64,000 nt of DNA from Chamaecrista fasciculata (lineage: Eukaryota > Streptophyta > Magnoliopsida > Fabales > Fabaceae): assembly GCA_003254925.1 (NCBI GenBank), contig QANZ01047295.1:49631-113630 (forward strand), given 5' to 3'. Position numbers and translations under genes: made by a program. The notes below the pieces were generated by a model. It made no database searches and had not been told where the DNA came from. It worked only from the letters and a program-made list of their open reading frames with translations. Within the stretch, counting starts at the first letter, position 1. Each line of letters begins with the position of its first letter. Shown here one piece after another: positions 22,077-34,669 of this stretch.

Positions 22077-22432
22077 AAAGATCAAACATCCATTGTAGAT
22101 GTCACATCTATAGTGATAGTTGAAGCTCTTGAAACATCTAAAAAAAATAATTAAATATTGTTAAATACAAATCATAAACTTGAATATTAAGTATGAATAG
22201 AAGAGTATTAACATAAAATAAAAGTATGATTTACAAAACTTACCTGATGTAACACTTAGTCAAAAATCAAACATCTATTATCACACATCTTCAGTGATAG
22301 TTGAAGCCACTGAAGCATCTACAAAAAAATTAATAAATATTGTCAAATACAAATTACAAACTTGAATATTAAGTATGAATAGAAGATTATTAACATAAAA
22401 TAAAAGTATGATTTACAAAACTTACTAGATGC
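22077..22432. repeat. Tandem duplication (about 180 bp) at the 3' end of the hAT gene
   Basis: Two adjacent copies share 'tagtgatagttgaagc', 'aacttgaatattaagtatg' and 'aaagtatgatttacaaaact'. On the minus strand each contains an exon-like segment bounded by TAG|ATG... and a GTAAGT donor upstream. This suggests duplication of a small terminal intron-exon pair of the transposase gene. Confidence 0.7.
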
Positions 22433-23766
22433 AGTATTTTCAGTCTTGTCATATTGATCGTAAGGACGCTCAGGGAAATTGAACTTGGATTTTAACCAAT
22501 TTTGAGTACAAATGAGTGTTTCAACCATCTTCGGAGATAAAGAGCTTCTATATACATCAAGCACACGTCCTCCAGTGCTAAAACAAGACTCAGAAGCCAC
22601 AGTAGAAACTGGCACGACCAAGACATCAAGTGCAAGAAGGGAAAGAATTTTATATTTCGGTGTATTATCTCGCCACCATGTCAAAATATCAAAAGAAGGC
22701 TCATTTTCATGGAGTTTAGCCGCCAGATACTTATCCAAATCTGATTTTTGCTGAGCCATAATTTCGTCAACCTTCATTTTTGACAGCTAGTTATCTTTGA
22801 GATTTGTGGAAACAAAGTAAGACAGGGGTAAATCTCTTGAATCTTCACTAACTTGTAATGACTCACCTACTTGTTCGGGAGCACGGTCTTGTTGATTAGC
22901 TTCCCTTGAGTACGCTTCTTGATTCTTATTTCATTGATAGAACCCTGCTAGTTCAACCCCGCTTTCCTTAGTTACCTTCTTGCTCTTCAGCCTTTGTGAA
23001 ACAAGCGAAACAAAGCATCCTTGACCATTGTCTTCATGGACTCACATAATTCTGGATCTTCATACATATTACGAAAAGCATGATTCACATATTGAAACTT
23101 ATATCTAGGGTCCAAAAGCACCCCGATAACTATTAAATGACTCAAATTCTGTGGTGTCTCCAATATTTGTCATATTTAGACTTCATCTTGGTAGCCATGT
23201 CTTCAATGAGAGGATCTTTAAGCTTAATGCTTGCATTCAAAATAGTTTGAACATGTGCAATGTCATGGAAGCATGCATTAGATGTCACATATAGTGATCC
23301 AGAAAATCTCAATGTAATGCTATAAAAAACTTTTAAAAATTGAACAAACACACGAGCATTACTCCAATCCAAACTCATGGGAGGACCTTCTCGATCTCTA
23401 TTGTCAAAGAAATACATACGATATCCATTATCTTGCAGATCCATCGTCTCAAACACCTTTTGGAACTTAAGGGCACTTTCTAACATCATGTATGTAGAAT
23501 TCCACCTAGTATCAACATCCAAGCATAAAAGAGAATTAGAGTCAATTTTCTCAAGTTCAACCAACTCTTTGAATTTCAGAAGTCTTGCAATAGAGGATCT
23601 CAAATATCTAACAACATTTCTAATATTAGCTATAGAGATACTCATGTCACTCAAACCATCTTTGACAACCAAATTCAAGATATGAGCACAACACCTCACA
23701 TGCAAATAATCTCTATCACATACTAATCCATCCCAATTCTTCAATCTTCTTTTCAAATGACCCACA

Positions 23767-23771
23767 ACAGT
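23767..23771. repeat. 5-bp target duplication, left copy, of the LTR insertion
   Basis: ACAGT directly before TGTTGG; the same five bases follow CCAACA at 25498-25502. Confidence 0.85.
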
Positions 23772-25497
23772 TGTTGGAGATTGTGCCCTAGGGCCAATCA
23801 TTTTATAGATATGTTGTGAACATATCAATTAATTTATGGAGATAAATTAATGGTTATCATATTATTAGCATGTTTACTATGATAACAATCCGTGATTAAT
23901 TATGAGATAATTAATCTAAACTGTCCCTGGTCGCTCATTCAAGTGGGAACTTGAAATGAACTAAGACCAGCATGACCTCGGTGCATGAGATGCACGCACT
24001 AGATGCTGGGACGAGAGTCATGGTGCAATTACGTAAGGTGGTTACGAGTTGCTATACATGACCCGGAGAGTCCTGCATGGGTTTAGTCATCAGCTTGCCT
24101 CTCCTGTACACCTGTTACGACGCCTTAGACCTGAGGTCATCATATTCCGGCGTTGCAGTTGTCANNNNNNNNNNNNNNNNNNNNNNNNNNNNNNNNNNNN
24201 NNNNNNNNNNNNNNNNNNNNNNNNNNNNNNNNNNNNNNNNNNNNNNNNNNNNNNNNNNNNNNNNNNNNNNNNNNNNNNNNNNNNNNNNNNNNNNNNNNNN
24301 NNNNNNNNNNNNNNNNNNNNNNNNNNNNNNNNNNNNNNNNNNNNNNNNNNNNNNNNNNNNNNNNNNNNNNNNNNNNNNNNNNNNNNNNNNNNNNNNNNNN
24401 NNNNNNNNNNNNNNNNNNNNNNNNNNNNNNNNNNNNNNNNNNNNNNNNNNNNNNNNNNNNNNNNNNNNNNNNNNNNNNNNNNNNNNNNNNNNNNNNNNNN
24501 NNNNNNNNNNNNNNNNNNNNNNNNNNNNNNNNNNNNNNNNNNNNNNNNNNNNNNNNNNNNNNNNNNNNNNNNNNNNNNNNNNNNNNNNNNNNNNNNNNNN
24601 NNNNNNNNNNNNNNNNNNNNNNNNNNNNNNNNNNNNNNNNNNNNNNNNNNNNNNNNNNNNNNNNNNNNNNNNNNNNNNNNNNNNNNNNNNNNNNNNNNNN
24701 NNNNNNNNNNNNNNNNNNNNNNNNNNNNNNNNNNNNNNNNNNNNNNNNNNNNNNNNNNNNNNNNNNNNNNNNNNNNNNNNNNNNNNNNNNNNNNNNNNNN
24801 NNNNNNNNNNNNNNNNNNNNNNNNNNNNNNNNNNNNNNNNNNNNNNNNNTTTGATTCTCTAAGATTACGATTTGAATTTAAATTTAATATTATAATAATA
24901 TTATAATTTAAAATTCAATTCATAAAAGCCATATTATTATAATTTAGAATTATAATAATGCTCTAAAAATAATTATAAAAGCCCTAGGGCTAGGCGCCTA
25001 AGTAAGGTTGAGTGAGAATTCAATTGTGCAATTTTCATCCTCCTTGTTGAGAGGGTAAAATCGACTTGGCCTAAGGAGTTAGGCAATTCGATTTGTGGTT
25101 GCCAAAAATTAGGGTTTGTGAGAGAAGGAAATAGAAGAAGGAGTTCTTGTGGGAATTCTCCCTGCGCCACCTTTTGGAGTTTGAATCAAGAAGGAGTTCT
25201 TGAATTCAAATGCACTGTAGATTGGTCCCTAGTTCTTTTGGAGAAAAGAACTGAAGGCTAGCACCTTGGTGCCCGAAGAAACTGTTCGTGTGGATTACTG
25301 GCAGAGGGAGAACGCTGGGAGTGGGCTCCTTGGACACTCCTTGTTCAACCAATCGATTGAAACTCGTGAGGTATACCACTATCTATAAAAGTTTTAAATT
25401 CTACTAGCGGATCCGTTCGGGAATTTTAGGACCTAGCGTGTTTTTATTTTAATTTTATATTTGCTTCCGCTGCGTTAAGCGCCTACAATTCCCAACA
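23772..25497 (+). mobile_element. LTR retrotransposon insertion (solo LTR or gap-collapsed element) inside the hAT transposase
   Basis: It starts TGTTGGAGATTGTGCCCTAG and ends TACAATTCCCAACA, so it has the TG...CA ends and the imperfect TGTTGG/CCAACA inverted termini of LTRs. It is flanked by a 5-bp duplication (ACAGT). Removing it rejoins the transposase within the conserved string after VDNAASND. The 393 bases left and 647 right of the gap share no similarity, and no primer-binding site, polypurine tract or gag-pol is visible. A solo LTR is the simplest reading, but a full element could hide in the gap. The start resembles Ty1/copia-type LTRs. Confidence 0.85.
24165..24849. other. Assembly gap (685 N)
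   Basis: Run of N inside the LTR; its true length is unknown. Frames reported across it are meaningless. Confidence 1.
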
Positions 25498-25502
25498 ACA
25501 GT
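25498..25502. repeat. 5-bp target duplication, right copy, of the LTR insertion
   Basis: ACAGT, identical to 23767-23771. Confidence 0.85.
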
Positions 25503-27254
25503 GTCATTAGAAGCTGCATTGTCAACAATTATAGTAAAGACTTTTAAAATACCCCAATCCGACAAACATTTTTCAATTGCTTGAGCTATTGTGTCACCTT
25601 TATGATTCTCAACCACACGAAAATTCAGAATTCTCTTCTGATAATGCCAATTACCATCAATGAAATGCGCTGTAAGACTCATATAATTGGCATTTTGACA
25701 ATATGTCCAAGTGTCTGTAGTGAGTGAAACACGCAAAGCAGATTTCTTCAAAAAAGTCTTGATCTTAGCGAATTTTCAAGAAATAATTTGAAGCAATTTC
25801 TAGCAACTGTCACCCTTGATGGAACAGGAAATCTAGGTTCTAAACGATAGCTATAGTCTATAAACCCTTCACCCTCCACAACTCTAAAAGGTTGCTCATC
25901 ACATATCAAAAATTTTGCTAGAGCTTTCCAACATTCTTCTAAGCTATATGTGTGAGGGACTAAGCTTCTTGTAGGAGGACCCATCGGTTGATTTTCCCCT
26001 TCAAGGTATGCTAACATGAGTTGTTTCTTGTCTTGATTCCTATTTGGGTTCTTCTTACAAACTTTAAGGTGCTTCCTCAAGGAATTGGTGCCATGTTTGT
26101 TTGGGTCACATGCATAATTGGTCGGGCAATACTTGCATTTGGCTCGTAATTCACCTCCTGTCTTGTCTAAAGGAAGTTTTTTGAAATGTTCCCATACAGT
26201 AGACTTGTTTTGAGGGGTCTTTCTCTTAGCCCCAACAACCGTATTGTCAGTAGCAGCAGTTGACGCTGTATTGCTAGGATTAGGAATTGTGCTAGGAGTA
26301 GGAGTTGAAGCTTGGACTTCACTTTGGGTATTTTGATTAGGTGTTTAACCTTGGGCTTGACTTTGGGCTTGTTCAGATTCCACTGCAGATCTCAAACATA
26401 AACACACACTATATTTTTTACATTCTAAAAGACTAAAACACAGGATACTCACTACCCCAGTTACAAGCAAATAACAAAAGAGAACAAGCAAAACATGTTC
26501 TATATTCCAGAACCCTGAGCATCAGCAGTATCAACTAACAACAATCAATATTAAGAATCACCATAATTCTATCCTCATTAATAAAAGTATGATAAGATTA
26601 AAATGAAAAATAAGTTATTAAAATTATAAAACTTTGAGCAGAAAATTAGACATTCATTATATATCTTAAAAGTGACTCAATTCTCATGTTTAAATGAAAT
26701 AAAAATGTACAAAACAAACCACAACACAACAAATCGAAGAAGAAATCAGCATAAATCTGAATTCACTAACTCAATTCAAAATACAGACTGAATTCACTAA
26801 CTAATGGCCCAACAAAAGGAAATCAGCACAAAGCTTCAATAAACGTACCTCAAATCTGAAAAAAAAATTCAGAATAATCCGTAACACAAATCTGAAAAAA
26901 AAAATCGAAGAACAAACCATGAGAGATTTTGAGTTGAAGAAAAAGAAAAGGATGAGATGAAGAACAAATCGAAGAACACAAACCAAGCTGAAGAAATCGA
27001 ACAACAAACCGAAGAAGAAATCGAAGAACATACCTCGATGAAGACGACGACGACGATGAAGAAGAAGATGGCGACGATGAGCAATGACGGAGACGGAGCA
27101 ATGACAGAGATGGAGCGATGACTGAGAGTGACTGAGTGTTGAAGGCGCCGCTGAGGGAGTGAGGAGTGAGGGAGTGTCGAAGCCTTTAGGAGTTAGGGTT
27201 AGAAATTTAGAATTTAGGAAATATATTTTTTTTTAAAAAAAAAGTGCAAGGGTA

Positions 27255-27365
27255 TTTTAACCTGGCCCGACCCTGCACTAAAATTTCATATTTTTTTCCA
27301 ACCCGACCCGATTTAGCCGTGCTGGGTCGAGTTGACCGGGCCGACCGAGTCCTTGTACACCTCTA
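27255..27365 (-). mobile_element. Terminal region of the hAT element
   Basis: On the minus strand the sequence begins TAGAGGTGTACAAGGACTCG at 27365, the usual start of plant Ac/RICESLEEPER hAT elements, about 1 kb 5' of the BED finger. The adjacent 8 bases, GCCCTCAA, are the expected target duplication. No matching left terminus was found near 22.0 kb, so the far end is lost or diverged. The segment 26800-27130 between end and coding region is a GA/CGA-rich low-complexity leader. Confidence 0.7.
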
Positions 27366-27639
27366 GCCCTCAAATGCTTTAAGAAAGAATTTTCGAAAAT
27401 ATGCATGTAAAAGTTTAATTAAGCACAACATAGACCAACTCATTTTCAAATGTTGTGCTTAGTTGACCCCCAAATGTTGTGCTAGTGCAAATAATCGCCC
27501 TCAAATGTTGTGCTTAGCTGACCCCCAATATTTCTAAAAAAATTACAAATAGGTCCTTGGATACATATTATCTAGGGACTAAAATGAAAATATTAAAAAA
27601 TTTGGGGTCAATATGTAATTTTTTCAAAATTTGTTCTAG

Positions 27640-27785
27640 TTAAAATTACAAAATAGGTGCAAATGGTACCAAAGTGTTAATAGAGAATACCACAGGGTAC
27701 CAAAGTGCCACTTTTTAAACCACAGGGTACCAAAGTGAAATATGACCAAACCACAGGGTACCAAAGTATAATTTACCCTATTTAT
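27640..27785. repeat. Clustered 'CCACAGGGTACCAAAGTG' repeats
   Basis: Four 'ggtaccaaagt' units, three preceded by 'ccacag', at 15- to 40-base spacing, ending AATTTACCCT. The terminal string and the phrase 'tttttaaaccacaggg' resemble the arms of FB7 (35183-36066), so this is likely one arm of a related element. Confidence 0.6.
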
Positions 27786-27789
27786 TAAA

Positions 27790-30115
27790 TAAAAAAGCTA
27801 TGAAGAAAAGCAAAGCTTTATATTTTTCTTTTCTTTTTGTACAATGAAGGGGCCAAAAAGGAAAGCAAAGCTTTATTTGGTGAAGAAAAGAATTTCCGGA
27901 TGTTACTATATATGTAGTATTAGTACAATTGAGGTTGATATTATTGGATGATATGAGGTTGGAAAATTTTAAGCAATTATGCCTTTTCTACCTCTTGCAA
28001 TTCAAACAAAGTATCATTATTCTAATGGGAGGTTGATTTTGATAATACATAATTTATAGTATTGTTTAAATAGGTTTTTTTTTATGTAATGTTTAAATAG
28101 GTTTTTAACTAAATTTAAAACTTTGTAAATATAATTATTTTTGTTGACAAACTTTTTTACTATAATATAAATAAGTATGCCATATGATCAAGTCTAAATT
28201 TTTTTTTTTGGCCAAAGATCAAGTCTAAATTACTTAAAAGCAAAACATCATACATATATATAACCGTACAAAAAAATAGCGTCATTATATTGCCAAAAAG
28301 TACTCCACTATATGAAGCATGCATTCTTTAGTAACTTATTGGAGCACTTTTAATTAAAAATAAAATATTCTATAGTTGAAATTTTCAAGACATCCAATTC
28401 TTTATTAGTAGATAATATTTTTCAATTTTTATCCATAAGTCAAATAAAAAAATTAAAACTAGACTGATTCAATTTTAGCGATTTTTGACCAATTCAGATG
28501 GTTCTTGACCACTTTTCTTCTAATTAAGGCGATTTTGTGCTCATTTTAAACTGGACTCCTAGCTGATTTCCGATCCTATTCATTTTTTAAAACTATTGGT
28601 TATTGTAAAATAAACAGATACAATTAAATTGAAAGAATAATTTATAATATATATTATATATGTTGTGTGGATGATAGGACGAGTGAATAATAATTTGATA
28701 GGTATGGTGATTTAATATTTATGGAGGGGCAAATCAGCAAATTGCAAAGGATAACGCAAGAAAATGGGGCATGAAAATGAGAGCTCAGTTTTGGACAGAC
28801 ATAAAAGGAAGTGCCAAACTTATCTCATCAATTACTGCATATATATATACATGTACATCAAAGGTGGACTCTTTTTCTTTTCTCAGATTTCACAATATTA
28901 ATCCTTTCTTTTGAGACCTTAGCTTTTGGACTCATCATGTTCACAAATACAGACACAACACACACACACACAATATTAATCTCAAAGTAAATTATTTTAT
29001 ATATGAATACTGTCTAGAAAACATATTTGGTTTATAGGTAAGAGCATTTTATTATATAAAGTACCAACAAAATCAATGTTCCATGTAAATTGTTTTTATG
29101 CTTAATGTTAGTCTGAAAGGTTGAATATAAGAGAACAGATCTAGTGAATACTGATCAGAAAGAAATTAATTAAATGAATATTGAAGAATGAGTGTATAAA
29201 TTAGAACTCCCCATTTTTATTATCCATAACTTCTCATCAGTACTACTTATCAATCTCATTGTCCACAACTTTTTAATAATTTTTAACTTCTCATTTTTAA
29301 TCACAATTTCTTAATTTTAGCAAATACATGTATATATATAACTTCTGATCACCAAAACGATTTATTATTTTTTATATTTTAAAATCTTAAAATAAGATTG
29401 ACACATAATTAATACTTATTATTATCCTTATGCATGCCATTTACATATATCATATAATTAAAATACATAGAAGAGAATACCACATATTGATTAATTTGCA
29501 TGTAATTTATTAATAAATTAATTAATGTTACATATGCATGATGCATGAATGTATGCATATTATCGGACGTACGAGGAGAGACAAGAAATCTTGTAGAATA
29601 TTTATGTAATTATTATCTTAGAAGGGAGAGACTTGTAAAAGTGAAAAAGCCAATAATCGATGTGATGTTATTGGACTCATCCTCAACATATTTACGCACA
29701 TCCACTTTTACCATCAATTTAATTAGACCCATGATTTAATACTTGATAACAAAGTTTTATATGCAACCATTTGTCAAATATATATTAGTGGCTTTACTTA
29801 TTATTCATGAACAAATTTCCTTGTTTGATCATCTCATTATTAATTAAATAATAAAAAATAAGTTATGAGAGATTATTTAATTTCACTAATAACTTCAAAT
29901 ATAAAAGAAGTTTTGAAAAATTACTTATAACTTGTTTTCAGTACTTCTAATTTTTGCTTTTATATGATATATATATATATATATATTATAAATCAATGGT
30001 ATTTGCCGTTAGAAACAATGATGAATTTATTTATCGTGAGTTTTTCACTTACGGATAAAATAATTGTCTACAAAATGTTTTCACTATCTAAAGATGGGGT
30101 TCTAACCCCTAACAC
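27790..30115. other. AT-rich non-coding stretch
   Basis: No gene recognised. It contains (AT)n runs, for example 29969-29990, and a (CA)n run near 28957-28970. Small open frames such as 29545-29739 have no recognisable composition or homology and no supporting signals. Confidence 0.45.
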
Positions 30116-30118
30116 TTA

Positions 30119-31549
30119 GGCTCAATTCGTTTGCGCTTTGATTATAATTTGTTCTAATTATAATTGTAATAAGCATGTTCGTTTGCGCTTTTTTCCTGAT
30201 CAAATTATAATCATGATTTTTTTATAATCAAACACACTCGATTACACTTATATCCCTATGTATATACCTATAATAACCTATACTCTAATACATTCAATCA
30301 CTCATCATAAGGGCAAAATAGTCATTTACTTTAATGAGGGGCCATGATGTAAATACTCATTATTGTTTTGGGCTAAAATGTTATTTTGTCCAAATTATTT
30401 AGGACTGAAATTGATATCTTGGGCTAAAATGTTATTTTGTCCAAATTATTTTGTCTTGGGCTAAAATCGTTTTAAAGCAAACATTCACCTCCTTCACTCT
30501 CTGTCACTTTGTCATCTCTCTCCTCTCCATTGTTGAGGTTAGAACTTAGAAGAAGGGTGTGAAGAGGAAGTGTAGATTAGGCACAAACATTTGAACAATT
30601 CTCACCAAATCATCTTATGCTTCATCATAACAAGTTCAAAAAAAAAAAAACTGAAACATGAAAACTATGGAGGCCAGAATCTTTTTTACAGATTTTGATT
30701 TTGATAGTCTCTATTGAAATCTTGACTCAATTTTATTGAAATTGCCGCCATTACCGATTGAGGATTCTCCTTCTCTTCCTCCACCTACGCCGTCGGAAAG
30801 TCCTTGGCGGCGATAATGTCGACGACAATCACTATGGAATCCAAGCGTCGCATGGGGAAGATGTAGATGCTTTCAATCTCGAGTTCGTCGGCGGCGACAA
30901 GATTGAATAAGCAAGCGTTAGCCAATGTGGAGAAAGAAATGTCAATGGAGAGAGAGAGATGAGAGAGATGAGAGAGGATGAATGTATTGTAAAGTTTATG
31001 TTTAATTGAATAAAAATTTCGGTTCCGATGCAGTTTTGTATTTTCTCTCATCTTGCGCCAAATGGTAGACTATTTTATTCGGTGGTCCACCAAATGTCGG
31101 GGGCCTAATTCGAAAAAATACTACATGTTAGTCCTTATTGGTCGACCATTTCATAGGCAAAATTAGTTCGGTGGACCAAACAAAATAATCACCTCCAAAG
31201 TTGCACATGATTATAATCACATTTTCACGTTTTTCAAGACAAACAGTGATATAATTTGATTTTTCTATAAGCAACAATCATATCCAAACACACTTTGATT
31301 ATAATCAAATCACATCTTACTTTTTCTTACTTTTTCCAACTTTTTTTTCCATTTCTACCCCTATACAATTTATCAATTTCCTTACCCTTCTATCTATCAA
31401 CCACAATCATTACATACCCATTTCAATAATTTCACACAAAATAATCAACTGTCATCCAAACACCAATACACAAATAATCAACTTTGATTATAATTATACT
31501 CTGATTATAATCAGAGCAGATTTTATTATAAGCGCAAACGAACTGAGTC
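30119..31549. mobile_element. Harbinger/Tourist-like non-autonomous element H1 with TTA target duplication
   Basis: Termini GGCTCAATTCGTTTGCGC and GCGCAAACGAACTGAGTC are imperfect inverted repeats, flanked by TTA (30116-30118 and 31550-31552). The subterminal parts hold many GATTATAATC/TGATTATAATCA units. The right subterminal part has the module 'ccacaatcattacataccc' with 'tttcacac' and 'atccaaacaccaat', which also occurs in H2 and H3. The centre (30480-31150) has CT-rich and GC-rich pieces without a conserved frame. The TTA duplication and 'GTTTG' termini suggest the PIF/Harbinger superfamily. No transposase is present. Confidence 0.8.
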
Positions 31550-31552
31550 TTA

Positions 31553-32484
31553 CTTAAAAAACCAAATTAGGAACCACTAGCTAAGCTACACTCATGTGAA
31601 TATGTGATTATGAAATATCATTTTAGTATATGGTTAAGGAGATCAACTATATTAGAAAGTTCTAAATCTATATAATATATAATATAAATTTAACTATAAT
31701 TATTACATATATCAAACAGGGCATATACTTTTATTTTTATAAAAATTAAACTTATACCTTAACAATTTACACAAGGTGACGATTGGTGAATAAATGGAGA
31801 AATAGAATTGTAGTAATCTTTGGAGAGAAGTCCTTGTGATTAAACATTTTGCCTAACTTTGACCGTTGGACATGGGAACAGTACACTCGGCCAAATTTTT
31901 TACACGTACCTATGTACTTTTCAAAGTCATATATGTGTACTTTTATTTATTTATTTATCTTTTACTATTTCGTTGTAGTAACTAAAAAAAAAAATTAGTT
32001 AGGGTTGAATATGCTGGTAACTCTGTTGGATATTAGCAAAAAGTACAAGAGCAAAGGTTCTCATACATGATGTCCTCCCACAGCTAAATTAGTGATAATG
32101 AAAGAGAGGAAATGATAGTGAATTGTCTATGAGAACAAGTGAGTACTTGATATTAAAGTTTTTTGAAAGAAAAAAAAAACCTATTTTTCCTTATGAATTT
32201 ATTTTAAAATTAAAATTTAATCTCTGAATATTGAAACAGATTTTTTTTTATCTTCTTTTTTAACACATATTGACTATTTATTAGTCCCTAGCTAACATAT
32301 TATTTATGGGGACAAAATTGATATGTATAGTAAAATCAGGTACATTTTTTTAAAAAAAAATAAATAAGCCTCTAATTTTTAGAAACTAAAATATAATTGA
32401 GATAAATTCAAAAATTTAAAAATAATTTTACTCTGTATTAAAATTTATATAACTAGAGAATAGAGTTAGTTATACTTAAATTTT
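31553..32484. other. AT-rich non-coding stretch
   Basis: No open frame or element end recognised on either strand. Confidence 0.4.
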
Positions 32485-32982
32485 GGCCAAAGTCTCAAAT
32501 TGGTCCCTTATATTTTATTTGTTTCATATTTGTCATACTTATTTTTCTTGATGTTTCAAATTAGTCCCAAGAATATTTAATGTGATCATATCTCTCTCAT
32601 TTCAAGCTCAAAAGTAACAAATATAGAGTTACAAGTTTCTTTTGACGAGTACTTCGGACCATCAACAAACGAGGTCAAATCGAGTCCTAAAAATGAGTAA
32701 CTCGTTTCACGATCAAACAAAAGAAATTGGTCATATCTTTGTCGATTCAAGTCCAAATGCGACGAATTCGAAGCTATGTGCTAACTTTTGATCGAAAAGT
32801 TCTTTCTCTACCTAATTAAGATCGTTAGCAAATGAGGTCAAATCGTATCTCAAAAATAGGTTTGAGACCAATTTGTAATACCATAAAAATATGTTAGACC
32901 AATCTGTAAAAAATGAAAAATAAGAGACCAATTTAAAATAATCCCATACATAAGGGACCAAATCCAATTCAAATTTTGGCCA
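32485..32982. mobile_element. Inverted-repeat element FB6
   Basis: It begins GGCCAAAGTCTCAAATTGG and ends with the mirrored 'gggaccaaatccaattcaa' plus TTTTGGCC. The inner arms mirror more weakly ('acgaggtcaaatcgagtcc' and 'gaggtcaaatcgtatctc' are direct). It is non-coding. Confidence 0.6.
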
Positions 32983-32984
32983 AT

Positions 32985-34345
32985 AACTTTTTAGTGTAGG
33001 ACCAATTTGTAACAAATTAAAGATAAGAGACCAATCTAAAATCGACCCCATATATATATATATATATATATTATATAATACATTACATGCTTTATAATTT
33101 ATATTATATAATTTCCTTGAATATCTTTAAATCTTGATGGAAATAAATAAATTACAAAAACTATTATATATATATATTATTGTATTTTGATCAGTTGAAT
33201 AGAATAGTTAATTTAAGAATTAATCATTGTTACCAACATTAAATGTCTTTTGACAAAACAAAATTAATTACAATGAGTGATTAAAATTGATCAGAAATTA
33301 ATATATAAGTCACATAATGCATAATTTCTCAATGAATTGATGGTAAATATTTATATAATAAAAATCATATCAAATCAAAACATCATTCATTCATTTGTAT
33401 CCAATTAACTTATAGATATCTTGTCGATTATTTTGGGTGATGTATCCAATTTGGAATCTCAAGATATGGCATAACATATATAAATATAATAAAAATCAAA
33501 ATATTGATGATAGTTCCAAAAAGGTTTCAACTTTTAGGTTGGATACTATACTTGTTTCAACACGCTTGTATATATAATGGACTAATAGTAGCCCCATTTT
33601 CTATGATGCCTCCAATAATCCCACCTCTTGGCTCTCAACCAACATTTGATATCGATCGCCATCATGTATATTTTTACATAATTAACTCAAACATTAATTT
33701 ATAAATCCTTTCTCAATGCAAAAAACACATCATGAGGAAGAGCAATGAAGGTTAATGACTCCTCAAGTTTGTCATATACATGATAGGTGCTAAATACATT
33801 AATTCATGTGCAATAGCTTATCATGGGTTGTAGGTTTAATAGGTTTATGCAAGTTGAGTTCTTAGGTGAGTTAAGAAACAACATGCCAATTGGCTCTCAC
33901 TAACCCACCACCTTATTATTTTCTTTTTCAGATTTTCATATTTGTTTTTTTAGTACATTGGACATACAACAAATTAAAAAAAATTAATACATGTTATGTA
34001 TAAATTTAAATCAAGTACATCAAACAAAATAAAAATAATAATTATATCAAATGAAATCAAACTTATTAAACATAATAAAAATTAAAAAGTAATAGTCTAA
34101 TAGTAAAAATGTCTTCAAGTTAAAAAAAAATAGCTATCTAAGGGTTACCTTGTTGAAAAAAAATAAGTGAATTAAAGAAGTTAACCTACCTAAATCGTGT
34201 GTCGATTGACTCACTTAACTCATGAGTTTTATGAGCCGAGTTACTTTTGGCTTGTTTTGACGTGAGTCATCAAGAAATGCTTAACTTAGTTCAACAAATA
34301 AGTGATTAGTTAAACGGGTTAATCTAACCGATAAATTAAATATGG
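32985..34345. other. AT-rich non-coding stretch
   Basis: Contains a (TA)n run at 33053-33075 and otherwise nothing recognisable. Confidence 0.4.
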
Positions 34346-34346
34346 T

Positions 34347-34669
34347 TGTTGAAGTCTTACATTGCTTAGTTAAAGAGTCTTCTAACCCTATATATATACT
34401 GGGACAACATCCTCACTCTGAGAGTTCTTTTGGGGTGAGTTGAGCATTTTTACATGGTATCAGAACCTAATTTGTGTATGTGGGATATATGAGTCTTACT
34501 TTAGGTTGCCTTGAAGATATTTCATTGGCTTCATGCTCCTATGTCGGGCGTGAGGGGGATGTATTGATGTCCCACATCGCTTAGTTAAAGGATCTTCTAA
34601 CTCTATATATATACTAGGACAACTCTCTCCTTTTGAATTTTTTTTTTAAGTGAGTTAGGTCTTTCTACA
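34347..34669 (+). mobile_element. TRIM retrotransposon, second copy, both LTRs present
   Basis: The 108-bp 5' LTR (34347-34454, TGTTGAAGTCTTACATTGC...TTTTTACA) is followed by TGGTATCAGAAC (34455-34466), a primer-binding site for initiator tRNA-Met with one change from the usual TGGTATCAGAGC. The 3' LTR is at about 34560-34669 (TATTGATGTCCCACATCGC...TTTCTACA), preceded by the purine tract GAGGGGGAT. Internal length is about 105 bp and it is non-coding. It is more diverged between its LTRs than the copy at 11956-12255, hence older. Confidence 0.83.

Larger units (their letters stand above)
22343..26400 (-). pseudogene. Ac-like hAT transposase (BED zinc finger / RNase H-like / dimerisation), decayed and split by an LTR
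   Basis: Minus strand, 5' to 3'. A BED-type finger (STVWEHFKKLPLD...CKYCPTNY...HLKVC) lies at about 26210-26040. A catalytic N-terminal part follows (VPSRVTVARNCFKLF, then TTDTWTYCQNANYMSLTAHF, LNFRVVENHKGDTIA, VDNAASND) from 25870 to 25500. After the LTR come HLKRRLKNWDGLVCD, RCCAHILNLVVKDGL and DVDTRWNSTYMMLE (23770-23500). The C-terminal dimerisation region ends it (LDVLVVPVSTVASESCFSTG, LSPKMVETLICTQNWLK; 22660-22480). This is the order of RICESLEEPER-type hAT proteins. Lesions: an upstream in-frame TAA near 26346, a frameshift near 25750, further shifts between 23140 and 22780, and the LTR insertion. It is therefore not functional. Confidence 0.9.

Noticed and set aside
24049..24906. Long open frames of 233-285 codons
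   Set aside because: They cross the run of N and exist only because unknown bases cannot contain stops.
26801..27101. Phe/Ser-rich minus-strand frames
   Set aside because: Low-complexity GAA/CGA leader of the hAT element read in the wrong frames; not protein-like.
30785..31051. 88-codon minus-strand frame
   Set aside because: Inside H1; the equivalent region of H2 does not keep the frame.
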